A DNA stretch of 64,000 nt from Bacteroidales bacterium (GTDB lineage: Bacteria > Bacteroidota > Bacteroidia > Bacteroidales > UBA932), in assembly GCA_017962235.1 (NCBI GenBank), contig JAGCVS010000004.1, forward strand, positions 1 to 64,000, given 5' to 3'. This document shows positions 8,957 through 16,998 of this stretch, one piece after another; within the stretch, counting starts at the first letter, position 1; each line of letters opens with the position of its first letter. The notes below the pieces were generated by a model, which was not told the origin of the DNA, made no database searches, and saw nothing but the letters and a program-made list of their open reading frames with translations. The position numbers and the translations under genes were made by a program.

Positions 8957-9678
8957 GAGCTTTTATACTGGCAGCTGGATTGGGGACGCGGCTGCGCCCG
9001 CTCACAGACGACAAGCCAAAGGCGCTTGTCAAAGTGGCAGGCATGACCATGCTGGAGCGCACGCTTCACACCCTCTCCCGTGCCGGTGTAGACAGTTTTG
9101 TGGTGAATATCCATCATTATGGAGACAAGATTGTGGATTTCCTTAAGAAACACAACAACTTTGGTTACGATATCACCATTTCAGACGAACGCGACCTGCT
9201 GCGCGACACAGGCGGTGCGCTGAAACACGCAGCACCCCTGCTGAAGGGTGATGGAAAGTTTCTTATCCACAACGTGGATATCGTCTCTAATCTGGATATC
9301 CCCTGGTTTGTGGGGCGTTCGCTGGCAACCGACGCGGAGGCTGCGCTGCTGGTGAGCGACCGCAAGACCAGCCGCTACCTTCTTTTCAACGACGATGACA
9401 TGCTGGTGGGGTGGACCAACGTCGCCACCGGAGAAGTCAAGACCAGGGTGGAGGGGCTTCAGGTGGACGGTTGCAAGAAGAAGGCCTTTTCAGGCATCCA
9501 TATGTTCTCCGACTCCCTGCTCAAACTGATGAAGCCGTACCCGGAAAAATTCTCTGTAATCGACTTCTATCTGGATGTGTGTCAGACGCATAAGATAGAG
9601 GCGGTGGAGTATCCGTCGCTGGTGATTCAGGACCTCGGTACACCTGACGCAGTGGCAGGTTTTTCCCGCAAAAAATAA
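8953..9678 (+). CDS. MurU-like sugar-1-phosphate nucleotidyltransferase
   Basis: 241 aa. N-terminal nucleotidyltransferase signature AAGLGTRLRPLTDDKPKALV followed by HNVDIVSN (metal-binding Asp) and a C-terminal FSGIHMFS/FSVIDFYLDVC segment typical of MurU/HddC/RmlA-like enzymes. It transfers NMP or UMP to a sugar-1-phosphate. It starts inside the last codons of the kinase gene (ATGA overlap), so the two are coupled. With the kinase upstream it most resembles the AmgK/MurU route to UDP-MurNAc; GDP-sugar specificity cannot be excluded from sequence. Confidence 0.78.
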   Translation: MRAFILAAGLGTRLRPLTDDKPKALVKVAGMTMLERTLHTLSRAGVDSFVVNIHHYGDKIVDFLKKHNNFGYDITISDERDLLRDTGGALKHAAPLLKGDGKFLIHNVDIVSNLDIPWFVGRSLATDAEAALLVSDRKTSRYLLFNDDDMLVGWTNVATGEVKTRVEGLQVDGCKKKAFSGIHMFSDSLLKLMKPYPEKFSVIDFYLDVCQTHKIEAVEYPSLVIQDLGTPDAVAGFSRKK

Positions 9679-9725
9679 TTGGCGTTTTTATTGCAGTCTT
9701 TTGTCTCGCGAAAAGAAATTTTACG

Positions 9726-9733
9726 TATTTTTG
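9726..9733 (+). promoter_or_regulatory. -7 promoter box of pckA
   Basis: TATTTTTG, a full TAnnTTTG match, 47 bases before the pckA ATG. A TTTG at 9700-9703, 22 bases upstream, is a candidate -33 element. Confidence 0.65.
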
Positions 9734-9780
9734 CAGATTGGATTAGAAGGGACTAAATAATAAAAATACTACATATCGAT

Positions 9781-11394
9781 ATGGCAAAAATAGATCTTAC
9801 CAAGTATGGCATCAAGGGTTCTACCGTGATTGCACACAACCCCTCTTTTGAGTATTTGTTCAAAGAAGAGACAAAGGCTGGCCTCGAAGGCTTTGACAAA
9901 GGCGTCCTCACAGAGCTTGACGCCGTGAATGTCATGACCGGTATCTTTACCGGCCGTTCTCCCAAAGACAAATACATTGTAGATGACGCACAGAGTCACG
10001 ACAAGGTATGGTGGACCAGCGAAGAGTACAAGAACGACAACCATCCCATGAGCGAAGAGGTATGGGCAAAGATCAAGGACATCGCTGTAAAAGAGCTTTC
10101 CGGCAAGAACCTGTATGTGGTTGACGCATTCTGTGGCGCCAACGAGGCTACCCACCTGGCAGTGCGCTTTATTCTCGAAGTCGCATGGCAGGCACACTTC
10201 ATCAAGAACATGTTCATCCAGCCCACGGAAGAGGAACTGGAGAAGTTTGAGCCCAACTTTGTAATCTACAACGCTTCCAAGGCAAAGGTAGAGAACTACA
10301 AGGAGCTGGGTCTGAACAGCGAGACCTGCGTGGCCTTCAACACCACCAGCCGCGAGCAGTGCATCATCAACACCTGGTACGGCGGCGAGATGAAGAAGGG
10401 TATGTTCTCAATGCAGAACTATTACCTCCCTCTGCAGGGCATCGCATCCATGCACTGCTCTGCCAACACCGATATGGAAGGTAAGAACACCGCTATCTTC
10501 TTCGGTCTCTCCGGTACCGGCAAGACCACCCTTTCCACCGACCCCAAGCGTCTGCTTATCGGCGACGACGAGCACGGCTGGGACGATGAGGGCGTGTTCA
10601 ACCTGGAGGGCGGATGCTATGCAAAGGTCATCAACCTGAGCAAGGAGAACGAGCCCGATATCTACGGCGCCATCAAGCGCAACGCACTGCTGGAGAACGT
10701 TACTGTGGATGCCAAGGGTAAGATAGATTTCGCAGATAAGAGCGTCACAGAGAATACCCGCGTAAGCTACCCCATAGAGCATATAGAGAAGATTGCCAAG
10801 AAGGTTAACGGCAAGAGCGCCGGCCCCGAGGCAAAGAACGTAATCTTCCTGAGTGCCGATGCATTCGGCGTGCTGCCTCCCGTATCAATCCTGACCCCGG
10901 AGCAGACCAAGTATTACTTCCTCTCCGGCTTCACCGCTAAGCTGGCAGGCACAGAGCGCGGCATCACTGAGCCTACCCCGACATTCAGCGCATGCTTTGG
11001 CCAGGCATTCCTGGAGCTGCACCCCACAAAATACGCAGAGGAACTTGTAAAGCGCATGGAGAAGAGCGGTGCAAAGGCATATCTGGTTAACACCGGCTGG
11101 AATGGTACCGGCAAGCGCATCAGCATCCCCGACACCCGCGGTATCATAGATGCAATCCTGGACGGCAGCATCCTCAAGGCTCCCACCAAGAAGATCCCGT
11201 ACTTTGACTTTGAAGTGCCCACCGCACTGCCCAACGTCAACCCCGCAATCCTTGACCCTCGCGACACTTACGCAGATCCCAAGACCTGGGAAGAGAAAGC
11301 CAAGGACCTCGCCGGCCGCTTTATCAAGAACTTCCACAAATATGAAGGCAACGCCGCCGGCAAAGCCCTCGTATCCGCCGGCCCCCAGCTGTAA
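9781..11394 (+). CDS. pckA: Phosphoenolpyruvate carboxykinase (ATP)
   Basis: 537 aa, the usual length for the ATP-dependent enzyme. Diagnostic motifs: [10 protein letters not shown], the kinase-1a loop [14 protein letters not shown] near residue 240, GDDEHGWDD, and RVSYPIEHI. It interconverts oxaloacetate and PEP with ATP/ADP. In anaerobic Bacteroidales it usually runs in the carboxylating direction toward succinate/propionate. Single-gene unit with its own promoter and a clear terminator. Confidence 0.97.
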   Translation: MAKIDLTKYGIKGSTVIAHNPSFEYLFKEETKAGLEGFDKGVLTELDAVNVMTGIFTGRSPKDKYIVDDAQSHDKVWWTSEEYKNDNHPMSEEVWAKIKDIAVKELSGKNLYVVDAFCGANEATHLAVRFILEVAWQAHFIKNMFIQPTEEELEKFEPNFVIYNASKAKVENYKELGLNSETCVAFNTTSREQCIINTWYGGEMKKGMFSMQNYYLPLQGIASMHCSANTDMEGKNTAIFFGLSGTGKTTLSTDPKRLLIGDDEHGWDDEGVFNLEGGCYAKVINLSKENEPDIYGAIKRNALLENVTVDAKGKIDFADKSVTENTRVSYPIEHIEKIAKKVNGKSAGPEAKNVIFLSADAFGVLPPVSILTPEQTKYYFLSGFTAKLAGTERGITEPTPTFSACFGQAFLELHPTKYAEELVKRMEKSGAKAYLVNTGWNGTGKRISIPDTRGIIDAILDGSILKAPTKKIPYFDFEVPTALPNVNPAILDPRDTYADPKTWEEKAKDLAGRFIKNFHKYEGNAAGKALVSAGPQL

Positions 11395-11411
11395 AAGGTA
11401 TCAACTATAAC

Positions 11412-11439
11412 AAGGCAGGTTTCGGCCTGCCTTTTTTTT
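11412..11439 (+). terminator. pckA terminator
   Basis: 8-bp arms AAGGCAGG / CCTGCCTT around a TTTCGG-containing loop, followed by a T8 run. It ends 5 bases before the next start codon. Confidence 0.9.
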
Positions 11440-11443
11440 ATCT

Positions 11444-12625
11444 GTGATGAGATTAAGACTCTGTATTGTTTGCCTGCTGTTTTGGGCTCTCTCCGCTCCG
11501 GCTGTCGCACAGAATATCACATTCAAGGCGGGAGCGTCAAAGCTTCTGTATGACAAACGGTATTACCATGCAATATTCGGTGAAGGAGTGGCGCCGGTGA
11601 TTCCTTCTGTGGGAGTAAACCTCGGATGGCGCGATTACAGTGACTCACCGTATGCCTTCATATGCAATCACCCGGAATACGGCATTGCGCTGCAGTTTGA
11701 CGGTCTGGCAGATGCAGTGTCTGTGGATGGTCCGGGGTTGGGAAACGTATATTGCCTCTACGGCTATTTTGACAGGGCGTTCGTGCAGACAAAAAGGGTG
11801 CGGATGGGGTATTATGGCGGTTTTGGATTCGCCAACTGTTTCAGTAAGTTGTACGATCCGGTTACCAATCCCAAGAACCTGATTTTCTCCACTATGCTCA
11901 ATTCCCGCATCAAGTTTGGATTACAAGCCCAGTATCAGTTTTCAAACAGGTATTTTGCAGGGATAGGGTTCTATTTCAACCACAGCTCCAACGGAGCCGT
12001 AAACTTTCCCAACAGGGGCTACAATGCATATGAGCTGACACTCAGCTTGGGTATGCGGGACAAAGAGGAGCTGGCCAAACCCCTGCCTGAACGTCGCGAC
12101 GACGGCTTCCGCCGTAAGTTCCAATTCGACGTACAGGTTTCCGCCGGCGTTATGAGCAACGAAGAGTATTTCGATTACCGCGAAAAGAGCGGCCTGGGTG
12201 GCGACAATATGTACTTCCCCAAGTATTCGTTCGATGCTGACGTGCTTTATAAATACTGTCGCACCCACGCTACCGGTATCGGGTTCGACCTGTTTGTGAC
12301 CCCTTTCTGCAGCGAAATCGCAAAGTATCTGTATATGTATCGCCGTCTGGATAATCCGGAAGCAACGGAAGAGCATTTCGAACCGGTGTCGTTCGGCATC
12401 TCCATAGTTCATGAGATGTGTTACCGCAACCTTACGGTCACAGCGGGTGTGGGCCGCTATCTGTATGACAACGACGGACTTGCCCGCAACAAGATTCTTT
12501 ACCAGTTGGTAAATATCAAATATCACTTCCCCGACTTCGCCGATACATATGCCGGCATCGTGCTCAAGGCTCATAAGTTTATGGCCGCTGAATCCATCCA
12601 GCTCTGCATTGGCAAACGGTTCTAA
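11444..12625 (+). CDS. PagL-like acyloxyacyl hydrolase, outer membrane
   Basis: 393 aa with a signal peptide (MMRLRLCIVCLLFWALSAPAVAQ). Beta-barrel-like repeats; the motif YFNHSSNGAVNFPNRGYN near residues 180-197 fits the PagL/lipid A 3-O-deacylase active site (His-x-Ser, with a nearby Asn-rich turn). The C-terminus ends with an aromatic (IGKRF), as in outer-membrane proteins. Bacteroidetes members are about 350-400 aa, twice the size of Pseudomonas PagL. It follows the pckA terminator, so it needs its own promoter, which I do not see clearly. Confidence 0.72.
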   Translation: MMRLRLCIVCLLFWALSAPAVAQNITFKAGASKLLYDKRYYHAIFGEGVAPVIPSVGVNLGWRDYSDSPYAFICNHPEYGIALQFDGLADAVSVDGPGLGNVYCLYGYFDRAFVQTKRVRMGYYGGFGFANCFSKLYDPVTNPKNLIFSTMLNSRIKFGLQAQYQFSNRYFAGIGFYFNHSSNGAVNFPNRGYNAYELTLSLGMRDKEELAKPLPERRDDGFRRKFQFDVQVSAGVMSNEEYFDYREKSGLGGDNMYFPKYSFDADVLYKYCRTHATGIGFDLFVTPFCSEIAKYLYMYRRLDNPEATEEHFEPVSFGISIVHEMCYRNLTVTAGVGRYLYDNDGLARNKILYQLVNIKYHFPDFADTYAGIVLKAHKFMAAESIQLCIGKRF

Positions 12626-12651
12626 AGTGGCGCAGACACCCTTCTGTTTGG

Positions 12652-12674
12652 TGAGGTCACAAATTGTGACCTCA
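12652..12674. repeat. Perfect 23-bp palindrome
   Basis: TGAGGTCACAA, one central A, TTGTGACCTCA: 11-bp perfect arms. There is no following T-run, so it is not a typical terminator for the upstream gene. It could be an operator, a hairpin terminator variant or the trace of a mobile element end. Confidence 0.6.
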
Positions 12675-12718
12675 TATGCCTTCTTTACGTATACGCTTGA
12701 CTGTGTGTTTGATTTTGC

Positions 12719-12862
12719 CTATTCTCGTATAATGGCATTACGCAATGTAACTTCAAAGACAGAGAGTGAAGGTGAAAGCGATTCTGCAAGACGAATGTTT
12801 TGCTCGTAGAGAGAGATGGCCAACCTCTCGTTCCCGGAGAAACGCTCAAAGTAGGGGCGCAT
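12719..12862 (-). pseudogene. Abi-like (Abi_2/AbiD/F) protein fragment
   Basis: A 47-codon minus-strand frame whose middle reads LYEQNIRLAESL followed by SLSVFEVTLRNAI. This closely resembles the conserved N-terminal segment of Abi-like abortive-infection proteins (YxxN-x-L-SE...FxxLLxxFEVxLRNAI). The frame stops right after NAIIRE, where family members continue for 200 or more residues, so this is a truncated relic. Recognition is by motif only. Confidence 0.45.
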
Positions 12863-13007
12863 CGTGCCCCGGAGGACGGAACCACAGTGAGTGAGCGCAA
12901 CTTTAGCGTAGCGAACTGACTGTGACCGCTTTTTTCTTGAACGGGCGCGGAGCGGCCGAAGACTTCGGCCCGAAGAACATCGACAATAATCCCTCGCTTT
13001 ATCTGAA

Positions 13008-13040
13008 TGAGGGAAGCGAGGGAAATGAGGGAAGTGAAGG
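13008..13040. repeat. Short G/A-rich tandem repeat
   Basis: Imperfect repeats of a GAGGGAAGTGA-like unit (TGAGGGAAGCGA, GGGAAATGA, GGGAAGTGA) immediately before the stop codon of the first island gene. No function evident. Confidence 0.45.
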
Positions 13041-13042
13041 AA

Positions 13043-13549
13043 TTACATCGTCCCGAGTCCCTGCAGCAGGTTCATCAATGCTTCTCCTTCATCGGCTACA
13101 TAGGGTTTGCTGGTGAGGACCATCCTGGCGATATTGACGCCATTATCGGCTTTGGTTATCTGTTGGAAATACGGTTTCCCGAATTCTGGCCAGACCAGCT
13201 CTGCTTTGTCACCCTCGTCGATCAGATCCGTGTAGATGACTACCACCCAGCCGCGATCGGTGTCGTACTTCTTGGTGGCGTTGACCTTGATCCGCATCTC
13301 CTTGTTATCGACAGTGACGGTGCCCTTCTCGAAATCCATCTCACACTTGGTTATCTGGACTGAAGGGATACGCATCTGCTGTGACAGGATGGCGTGGTCC
13401 TCATAGGAGACATAACGAGGCGTCTGGATAATCTCGATGGCCTCGACATACATACGACCGCTGTAGTTCAGCGGATTGGTGCTCTGAGCAGCTGCAGCAA
13501 TGCTAGATACTAGGGCAACCAGGATGGCGATAATACTACTCTTTTTCAT
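13043..13549 (-). CDS. Hypothetical secreted protein
   Basis: 168 aa with a clear signal peptide (MKKSSIIAILVALVSSIAAAAQ). The mature part is hydrophilic beta-rich, with a WVVVIYTDLIDEGDKAEL segment. No family recognised. Last gene of the leftward arm, 23 bases after the 106-aa gene and on the same strand, so it could be co-transcribed; its export signal sets it apart from the nucleic-acid genes upstream. It may equally be an unrelated flanking gene. Confidence 0.65.
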   Translation of the reverse strand: MKKSSIIAILVALVSSIAAAAQSTNPLNYSGRMYVEAIEIIQTPRYVSYEDHAILSQQMRIPSVQITKCEMDFEKGTVTVDNKEMRIKVNATKKYDTDRGWVVVIYTDLIDEGDKAELVWPEFGKPYFQQITKADNGVNIARMVLTSKPYVADEGEALMNLLQGLGTM

Positions 13550-13572
13550 TGTTTTTTGAGTTTTATAATTGG

Positions 13573-13893
13573 TTAATATTCTTTCTCATCCAGTTCAGCA
13601 AGCTGCTCAAGCATTTCTTTACGCTGTTCACGCTTTAGGCTAGCTCGAACCAGGCCACCTACCCGGCGATGACCTCCATATGGACGGGAGTGACCACCGA
13701 AACTCGTTGAATCCTGAAGCCAGTGCACTTTTATTCCAGAACAATGCACGAGGATGAGCTTTGACGGTTTGTTTTTCGGCATTTCGTCTTGCCTGTGCGG
13801 ATTACGGACGGGGTCGTCCCACTTTGATGATTTGAAAGAACGCCCCGTATAACAGTGCCTCATGAATTTGTCTTTAAGTAAACTTCTGCTCAT
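13573..13893 (-). CDS. Hypothetical protein, basic, 106 aa
   Basis: Small basic protein rich in Arg/Lys/His, with a Gly/Arg-rich middle (FGGHSRPYGGHRRVGG) and an acidic coiled C-terminus (KREQRKEMLEQLAELDEKEY). The composition suggests nucleic-acid binding, but no domain is recognised. It starts 3 bases after the stop of the 222-aa gene, so the two are probably one transcript. An alternative start is the Met at codon 11. Confidence 0.55.
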   Translation of the reverse strand: MSRSLLKDKFMRHCYTGRSFKSSKWDDPVRNPHRQDEMPKNKPSKLILVHCSGIKVHWLQDSTSFGGHSRPYGGHRRVGGLVRASLKREQRKEMLEQLAELDEKEY

Positions 13894-13896
13894 ACC

Positions 13897-14565
13897 TTAT
13901 AGTTCTTCTGATTTCTCTTCGTGGACCCTTTTCAGCAACTCTAGTAGCTGTTTTCTTAGTTTTGAAGGAACAGGCATTGATGGCGGTAACAAACAACTTG
14001 CTAAGGGACCACGAAGGCTTCGCATATATATCGAGTCCCCATTATCTCTCAATTGGTTCACAAGGATGATATATCTATCTTCTGCTCCATCTACCATTTC
14101 ATCCCATCCGCCGTGTTCTCTCCTCTCTTTACGAAACTCTTCTATCTCTGCCGGTGTTGGAGGCTGTTGATAAACTATTCCCAAGGTCACAGTCTCGTCA
14201 TCCATCATCTCAACTAAATCGCCCTCCTTGAAATGACAGTCTTCTGGTTTTCGGCCTTGATACTCCATATTTCTTTCAAAGGCCTCGTCACCAGAGAAAG
14301 TGTGAGAGAATAAGGTTCCGTCGGGCAGGAAAAGCCATCTTTCTTTCGTGCCGAAATACATATCGATTCCACAGCTATGAGACTCTACCACATAGCAATA
14401 ACCATAATCGCCGGGACCATAATCTGAAATCTTGCTGATGCATTCCTCCAGAGAGAGAAAACAGAATGCTTCTATCGGGTATATGCTAAATTCCGGATAA
14501 CGGTGAGGCTTTCTGTCATCCCAGATGAAAACCTTGAGAATGAAAACACGTTCTATTTCGGGCAT
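13897..14565 (-). CDS. Hypothetical protein, 222 aa
   Basis: No recognised family. The sequence begins IERVFILKVFIWDDRKPHRYPEFSIYPIE and is mostly hydrophilic, with several acidic segments (GDLVEMMDDETVTLGIV resembles a small SH3-like barrel). Its start overlaps the end of the Pol III alpha-like gene by 13 bp, which points to translational coupling and a function tied to that protein. Confidence 0.65.
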   Translation of the reverse strand: MPEIERVFILKVFIWDDRKPHRYPEFSIYPIEAFCFLSLEECISKISDYGPGDYGYCYVVESHSCGIDMYFGTKERWLFLPDGTLFSHTFSGDEAFERNMEYQGRKPEDCHFKEGDLVEMMDDETVTLGIVYQQPPTPAEIEEFRKERREHGGWDEMVDGAEDRYIILVNQLRDNGDSIYMRSLRGPLASCLLPPSMPVPSKLRKQLLELLKRVHEEKSEEL

Positions 14566-15890
14566 ATTACTTGTCTGTTAAAAGGGTCGTCTGACTTTTT
14601 ATTGACGAGGTTTCTACGACGGGCAATAATCCGCCTCGCCATCTGGAATTCTTCACGGTAGTGGGCTTTAATCCAGGCTTTCCGGTAACTGGTGAGCGTT
14701 TTGCAGATACTATCGGCCATATAGGGAATGGAGCCATAGTGGTTGGACCAGCAATCCCAGACCATCTCAAAGTCTTCGTCACTGGTTTCTTTCAACCTAG
14801 CCATCTTGAGATATTCATCCTTAAGTATGGATAACTGCTTCATATTCTGTGTCTTTGAGGCGATTTTAAGTGATTTGATATCCACTTTCGACACTCCAAA
14901 CGAATAAAACGTGAACAACTCCAGCTGCTCTTGGTACACGATTATTCCATAAGAATCTTCAAGGATTTCATCATGTAAAGTCCTCTGGCGACCGGAAGAG
15001 AACCCGAATTGCTTTCTAACAATGTATAATGGGATAAGATACATTCTACCAGGAACATACAGCGAACTTAAGGCCATCAAGTCTTTAAAACCGACGTTAC
15101 TGAGCCCCCTCAGAAACATCTGCACTCTCTCAATATCAAAGTAAGGAACGCCGGCTGTATCTCCGGAGGAGAAGAGAGCAAAAGTCTCCTTGTCATCCAA
15201 TGGTATATCTTCAGCTCTGATTTCAATTTGATGGCGCTTGTTTACCAGTTCAAGACTTTTGCTGATCTCATCCAGATGCCAGTTGACGAACACTGTTAAT
15301 TGAAACACCTGTCCTTTGCAGTTGTGCCTCAAATCGTACTTCTTCACGGCACTGAATGCTTTGCCTTTACTCTCCTCAGTATGGACTGGAACTATTTGTT
15401 GGAAATCTTCCAGGGAGAAAAGGATATGGCAATTAGTAAGATAATCGTGGGCAATCATAAGCCGAGCAACCCGGTCTGCTCCTAAAGTGTCTTGCAAATA
15501 CTTATAGGCAAAGGCGACACCTCCAGCTCCAAATTCAAGCGTAATAACTGGAAACATCTTCTGCCCCTTGTCGGCAAATAGCTCAAATATGGATTCGTTG
15601 TCAGTTGGGTCTATGCCAGTTATTCCAAGGCAATATGTAACGAGGCTTGCCGGGCTGGCTCCGTAACCCGGACCGACGGGGATACCATTTGCTTTTGCTG
15701 TCTCAACAAGACCTTTAAGGATAAGGAGGTAGTCCATGTATCCAGGAATGCTGGAGAAGACCTCGATTTCGTAGTCTATCAGTTCTTTCTCTACACTTGC
15801 TTTAGAGATTTGCCTATAGCGAGTCTTGGCCGCTTGATAAACAATCTGCGTGAATTGCTCAGGGGTTGTTGGTTGTATTTCAGCGTTCAT
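14553..15890 (-). CDS. DNA polymerase III alpha-like protein, no PHP domain, degraded active site
   Basis: 445 aa, under half of DnaE. It starts directly in the palm: YLLILKGLVETAKANGIPVGPGYGASPASLVTYCLGITGIDP (~54-95) aligns with DnaE's GPGRGSAAGSLVAYALGIT. The catalytic PDFDIDF becomes PVITLEF (114-120), so both Asp are lost (Thr117, Glu119). The third Asp site also looks like Thr (FQLTVFVNW for KMDFLGLRT). Fingers/thumb features remain: SLYVPGRM, ESYGIIVYQEQLELF and TSYRKAWIKAHYREEF. PHP, OB and beta-binding parts are absent. It lies 34 bases downstream of the DnaB-like gene and overlaps the next gene by 13 bp. Polymerase activity is unlikely; a structural or DNA-binding role is inferred. 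Confidence 0.8.
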   Translation of the reverse strand: MNAEIQPTTPEQFTQIVYQAAKTRYRQISKASVEKELIDYEIEVFSSIPGYMDYLLILKGLVETAKANGIPVGPGYGASPASLVTYCLGITGIDPTDNESIFELFADKGQKMFPVITLEFGAGGVAFAYKYLQDTLGADRVARLMIAHDYLTNCHILFSLEDFQQIVPVHTEESKGKAFSAVKKYDLRHNCKGQVFQLTVFVNWHLDEISKSLELVNKRHQIEIRAEDIPLDDKETFALFSSGDTAGVPYFDIERVQMFLRGLSNVGFKDLMALSSLYVPGRMYLIPLYIVRKQFGFSSGRQRTLHDEILEDSYGIIVYQEQLELFTFYSFGVSKVDIKSLKIASKTQNMKQLSILKDEYLKMARLKETSDEDFEMVWDCWSNHYGSIPYMADSICKTLTSYRKAWIKAHYREEFQMARRIIARRRNLVNKKSDDPFNRQVICPK

Positions 15891-15924
15891 TCTACGTTGT
15901 TCTTTCGATTAATCAATGTATGAC

Positions 15925-16758
15925 TTAATGAGAGTCTTCAAGGTTTTTCGGGTCGACAAATGACAAACTGTCTTGGTCGAATCGCATTGGAACAGCTCCC
16001 ATCCCACCATGCTTATTGACGGCCACGATGAATTCGGCTTCACCTTCCGTTTCCGGATGCTCTTCGATTTCTTTTTTCGAGGGCCTATCCAGCAGGATAA
16101 CCATATCGGCGCATTCTTCGACTGCAGTTGTTTCTCGGATATCTTTTAGCGAAGGCTTTAAGTGAGCGCTACCGTCCTTGCAAATCAATCGGTTCAATTG
16201 TGACAAGACAATGATAGGAACACCTATGGCCACGGCAGTTTCTTTCAGCGACTGAATGATATGGTTAACCTCATCGATACGCCTTCCGTGATTATCTGGC
16301 CACCCTCGCATCAACTGTAGCATGTCGATAATAATCAGCTTTACGCCTGTTTCCGATAAAAGCTTTGGGGCCTTTTCACAGAAATCCGATATGCTCAGAC
16401 ACGGAGTGTCATTAATATAAACAGGGGCCTTAGCCAACTTGAGCAAACGTTTCTCCAATTGCTCCCACCCGGACTTGTCCAGATTTGAGATTCGATCTGC
16501 GACATTTCCTTCGGCATTTGCATGACTGTAGAGAAGCCTTTTCGCTATATACTCGGTGGACATCTCCAGCGAATAGAACATCACTGGCATCTTCATTTTC
16601 ATCGCCACATTAACGGCCACATTTAAACCAAATGCGGTTTTTCCAACGTATGGACGTGAACCAACGACGATTAGGTCTCCGTCTTGCCAGCCTCCTGTTA
16701 TCTTGTCTAGCGAGGGGAATCCGCTAGGAATTCCTTTAATTTGGTCTGTATTCTCCAT
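15925..16758 (-). CDS. DnaB-type helicase core (C-terminal RecA domain only)
   Basis: 277 aa. It matches the DnaB C-terminal ATPase from its first residues: GIPSGFPSLDKITGGWQDGDL, Walker A GSRPYVGKTA (~33-42), MFYSLEMS, Walker B LIIIDMLQLM (~139), VLSQLNR and DIRETTAVEECADMVILLDR. The N-terminal DnaB domain needed for primase contact and hexamer collar formation is missing. It lies in the leftward arm directly before the Pol III alpha-like gene. Likely a ring or filament ATPase acting on DNA; true helicase activity is uncertain. Confidence 0.88.
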   Translation of the reverse strand: MENTDQIKGIPSGFPSLDKITGGWQDGDLIVVGSRPYVGKTAFGLNVAVNVAMKMKMPVMFYSLEMSTEYIAKRLLYSHANAEGNVADRISNLDKSGWEQLEKRLLKLAKAPVYINDTPCLSISDFCEKAPKLLSETGVKLIIIDMLQLMRGWPDNHGRRIDEVNHIIQSLKETAVAIGVPIIVLSQLNRLICKDGSAHLKPSLKDIRETTAVEECADMVILLDRPSKKEIEEHPETEGEAEFIVAVNKHGGMGAVPMRFDQDSLSFVDPKNLEDSH

Positions 16759-16770
16759 GGTGAATGGTTT

Positions 16771-16950
16771 TTATGAATAAACTCTGCAGAGGTATGAACC
16801 GTCATCATACCAGTATAATTCGCAAGGATGGCCGGCACGTACCTGCTCATTGAAGAAGTCGGAAGGACGGCTACCGCTGTTGCTGGGAATCCGGTAGTCA
16901 AGGTAAACCCTCTTGGCCGAACTCATTGAGGTGGATTTTATCTTTTTCAT
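16771..16950 (-). CDS. Small hypothetical protein, 59 aa
   Basis: Begins MKKIKSTSMSSAKRVYLDYRIPS and ends ELYWYDDGSYLCRVYS. An upstream Met (16971) is in frame, but the Lys-rich start at 16950 looks more natural. It ends 12 bases before the DnaB-like gene and shares its strand. No family recognised. Confidence 0.45.
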   Translation of the reverse strand: MKKIKSTSMSSAKRVYLDYRIPSNSGSRPSDFFNEQVRAGHPCELYWYDDGSYLCRVYS

Positions 16951-16998
16951 ATATAAAACTTTACAAGACAAACATGAATTGACTATCCCTTAAATTCT

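Larger units (their letters stand above)
12626..13042. other. Gene-poor junction between core genes and the island
   Basis: About 417 bases with no intact gene. It holds a perfect palindrome (12652-12674), an Abi-like relic on the minus strand (12719-12862), a CTTCGG/CCGAAG dyad near 12963-12975 and short G/A-rich tandem repeats (13008-13040). The mix of relic and repeats marks the left edge of the accessory region. Confidence 0.6.

Noticed and set aside
12549-12809. Plus-strand frame across the palindrome containing LVRSQIVTSYAF, reminiscent of ORF6N-domain proteins
   Set aside because: Only a short resemblance, partly produced by the palindrome itself; the frame overlaps the PagL-like gene end and has no proper start.
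12992-13022. CCCTCGCTT...AAGCGAGGG dyad as a terminator
   Set aside because: Long loop and no T-run on either strand; more simply part of the local G/A repeats.
16707-16901. 64-codon frame overlapping the 59-aa and DnaB-like genes
   Set aside because: Overlaps two better-supported genes in another frame.
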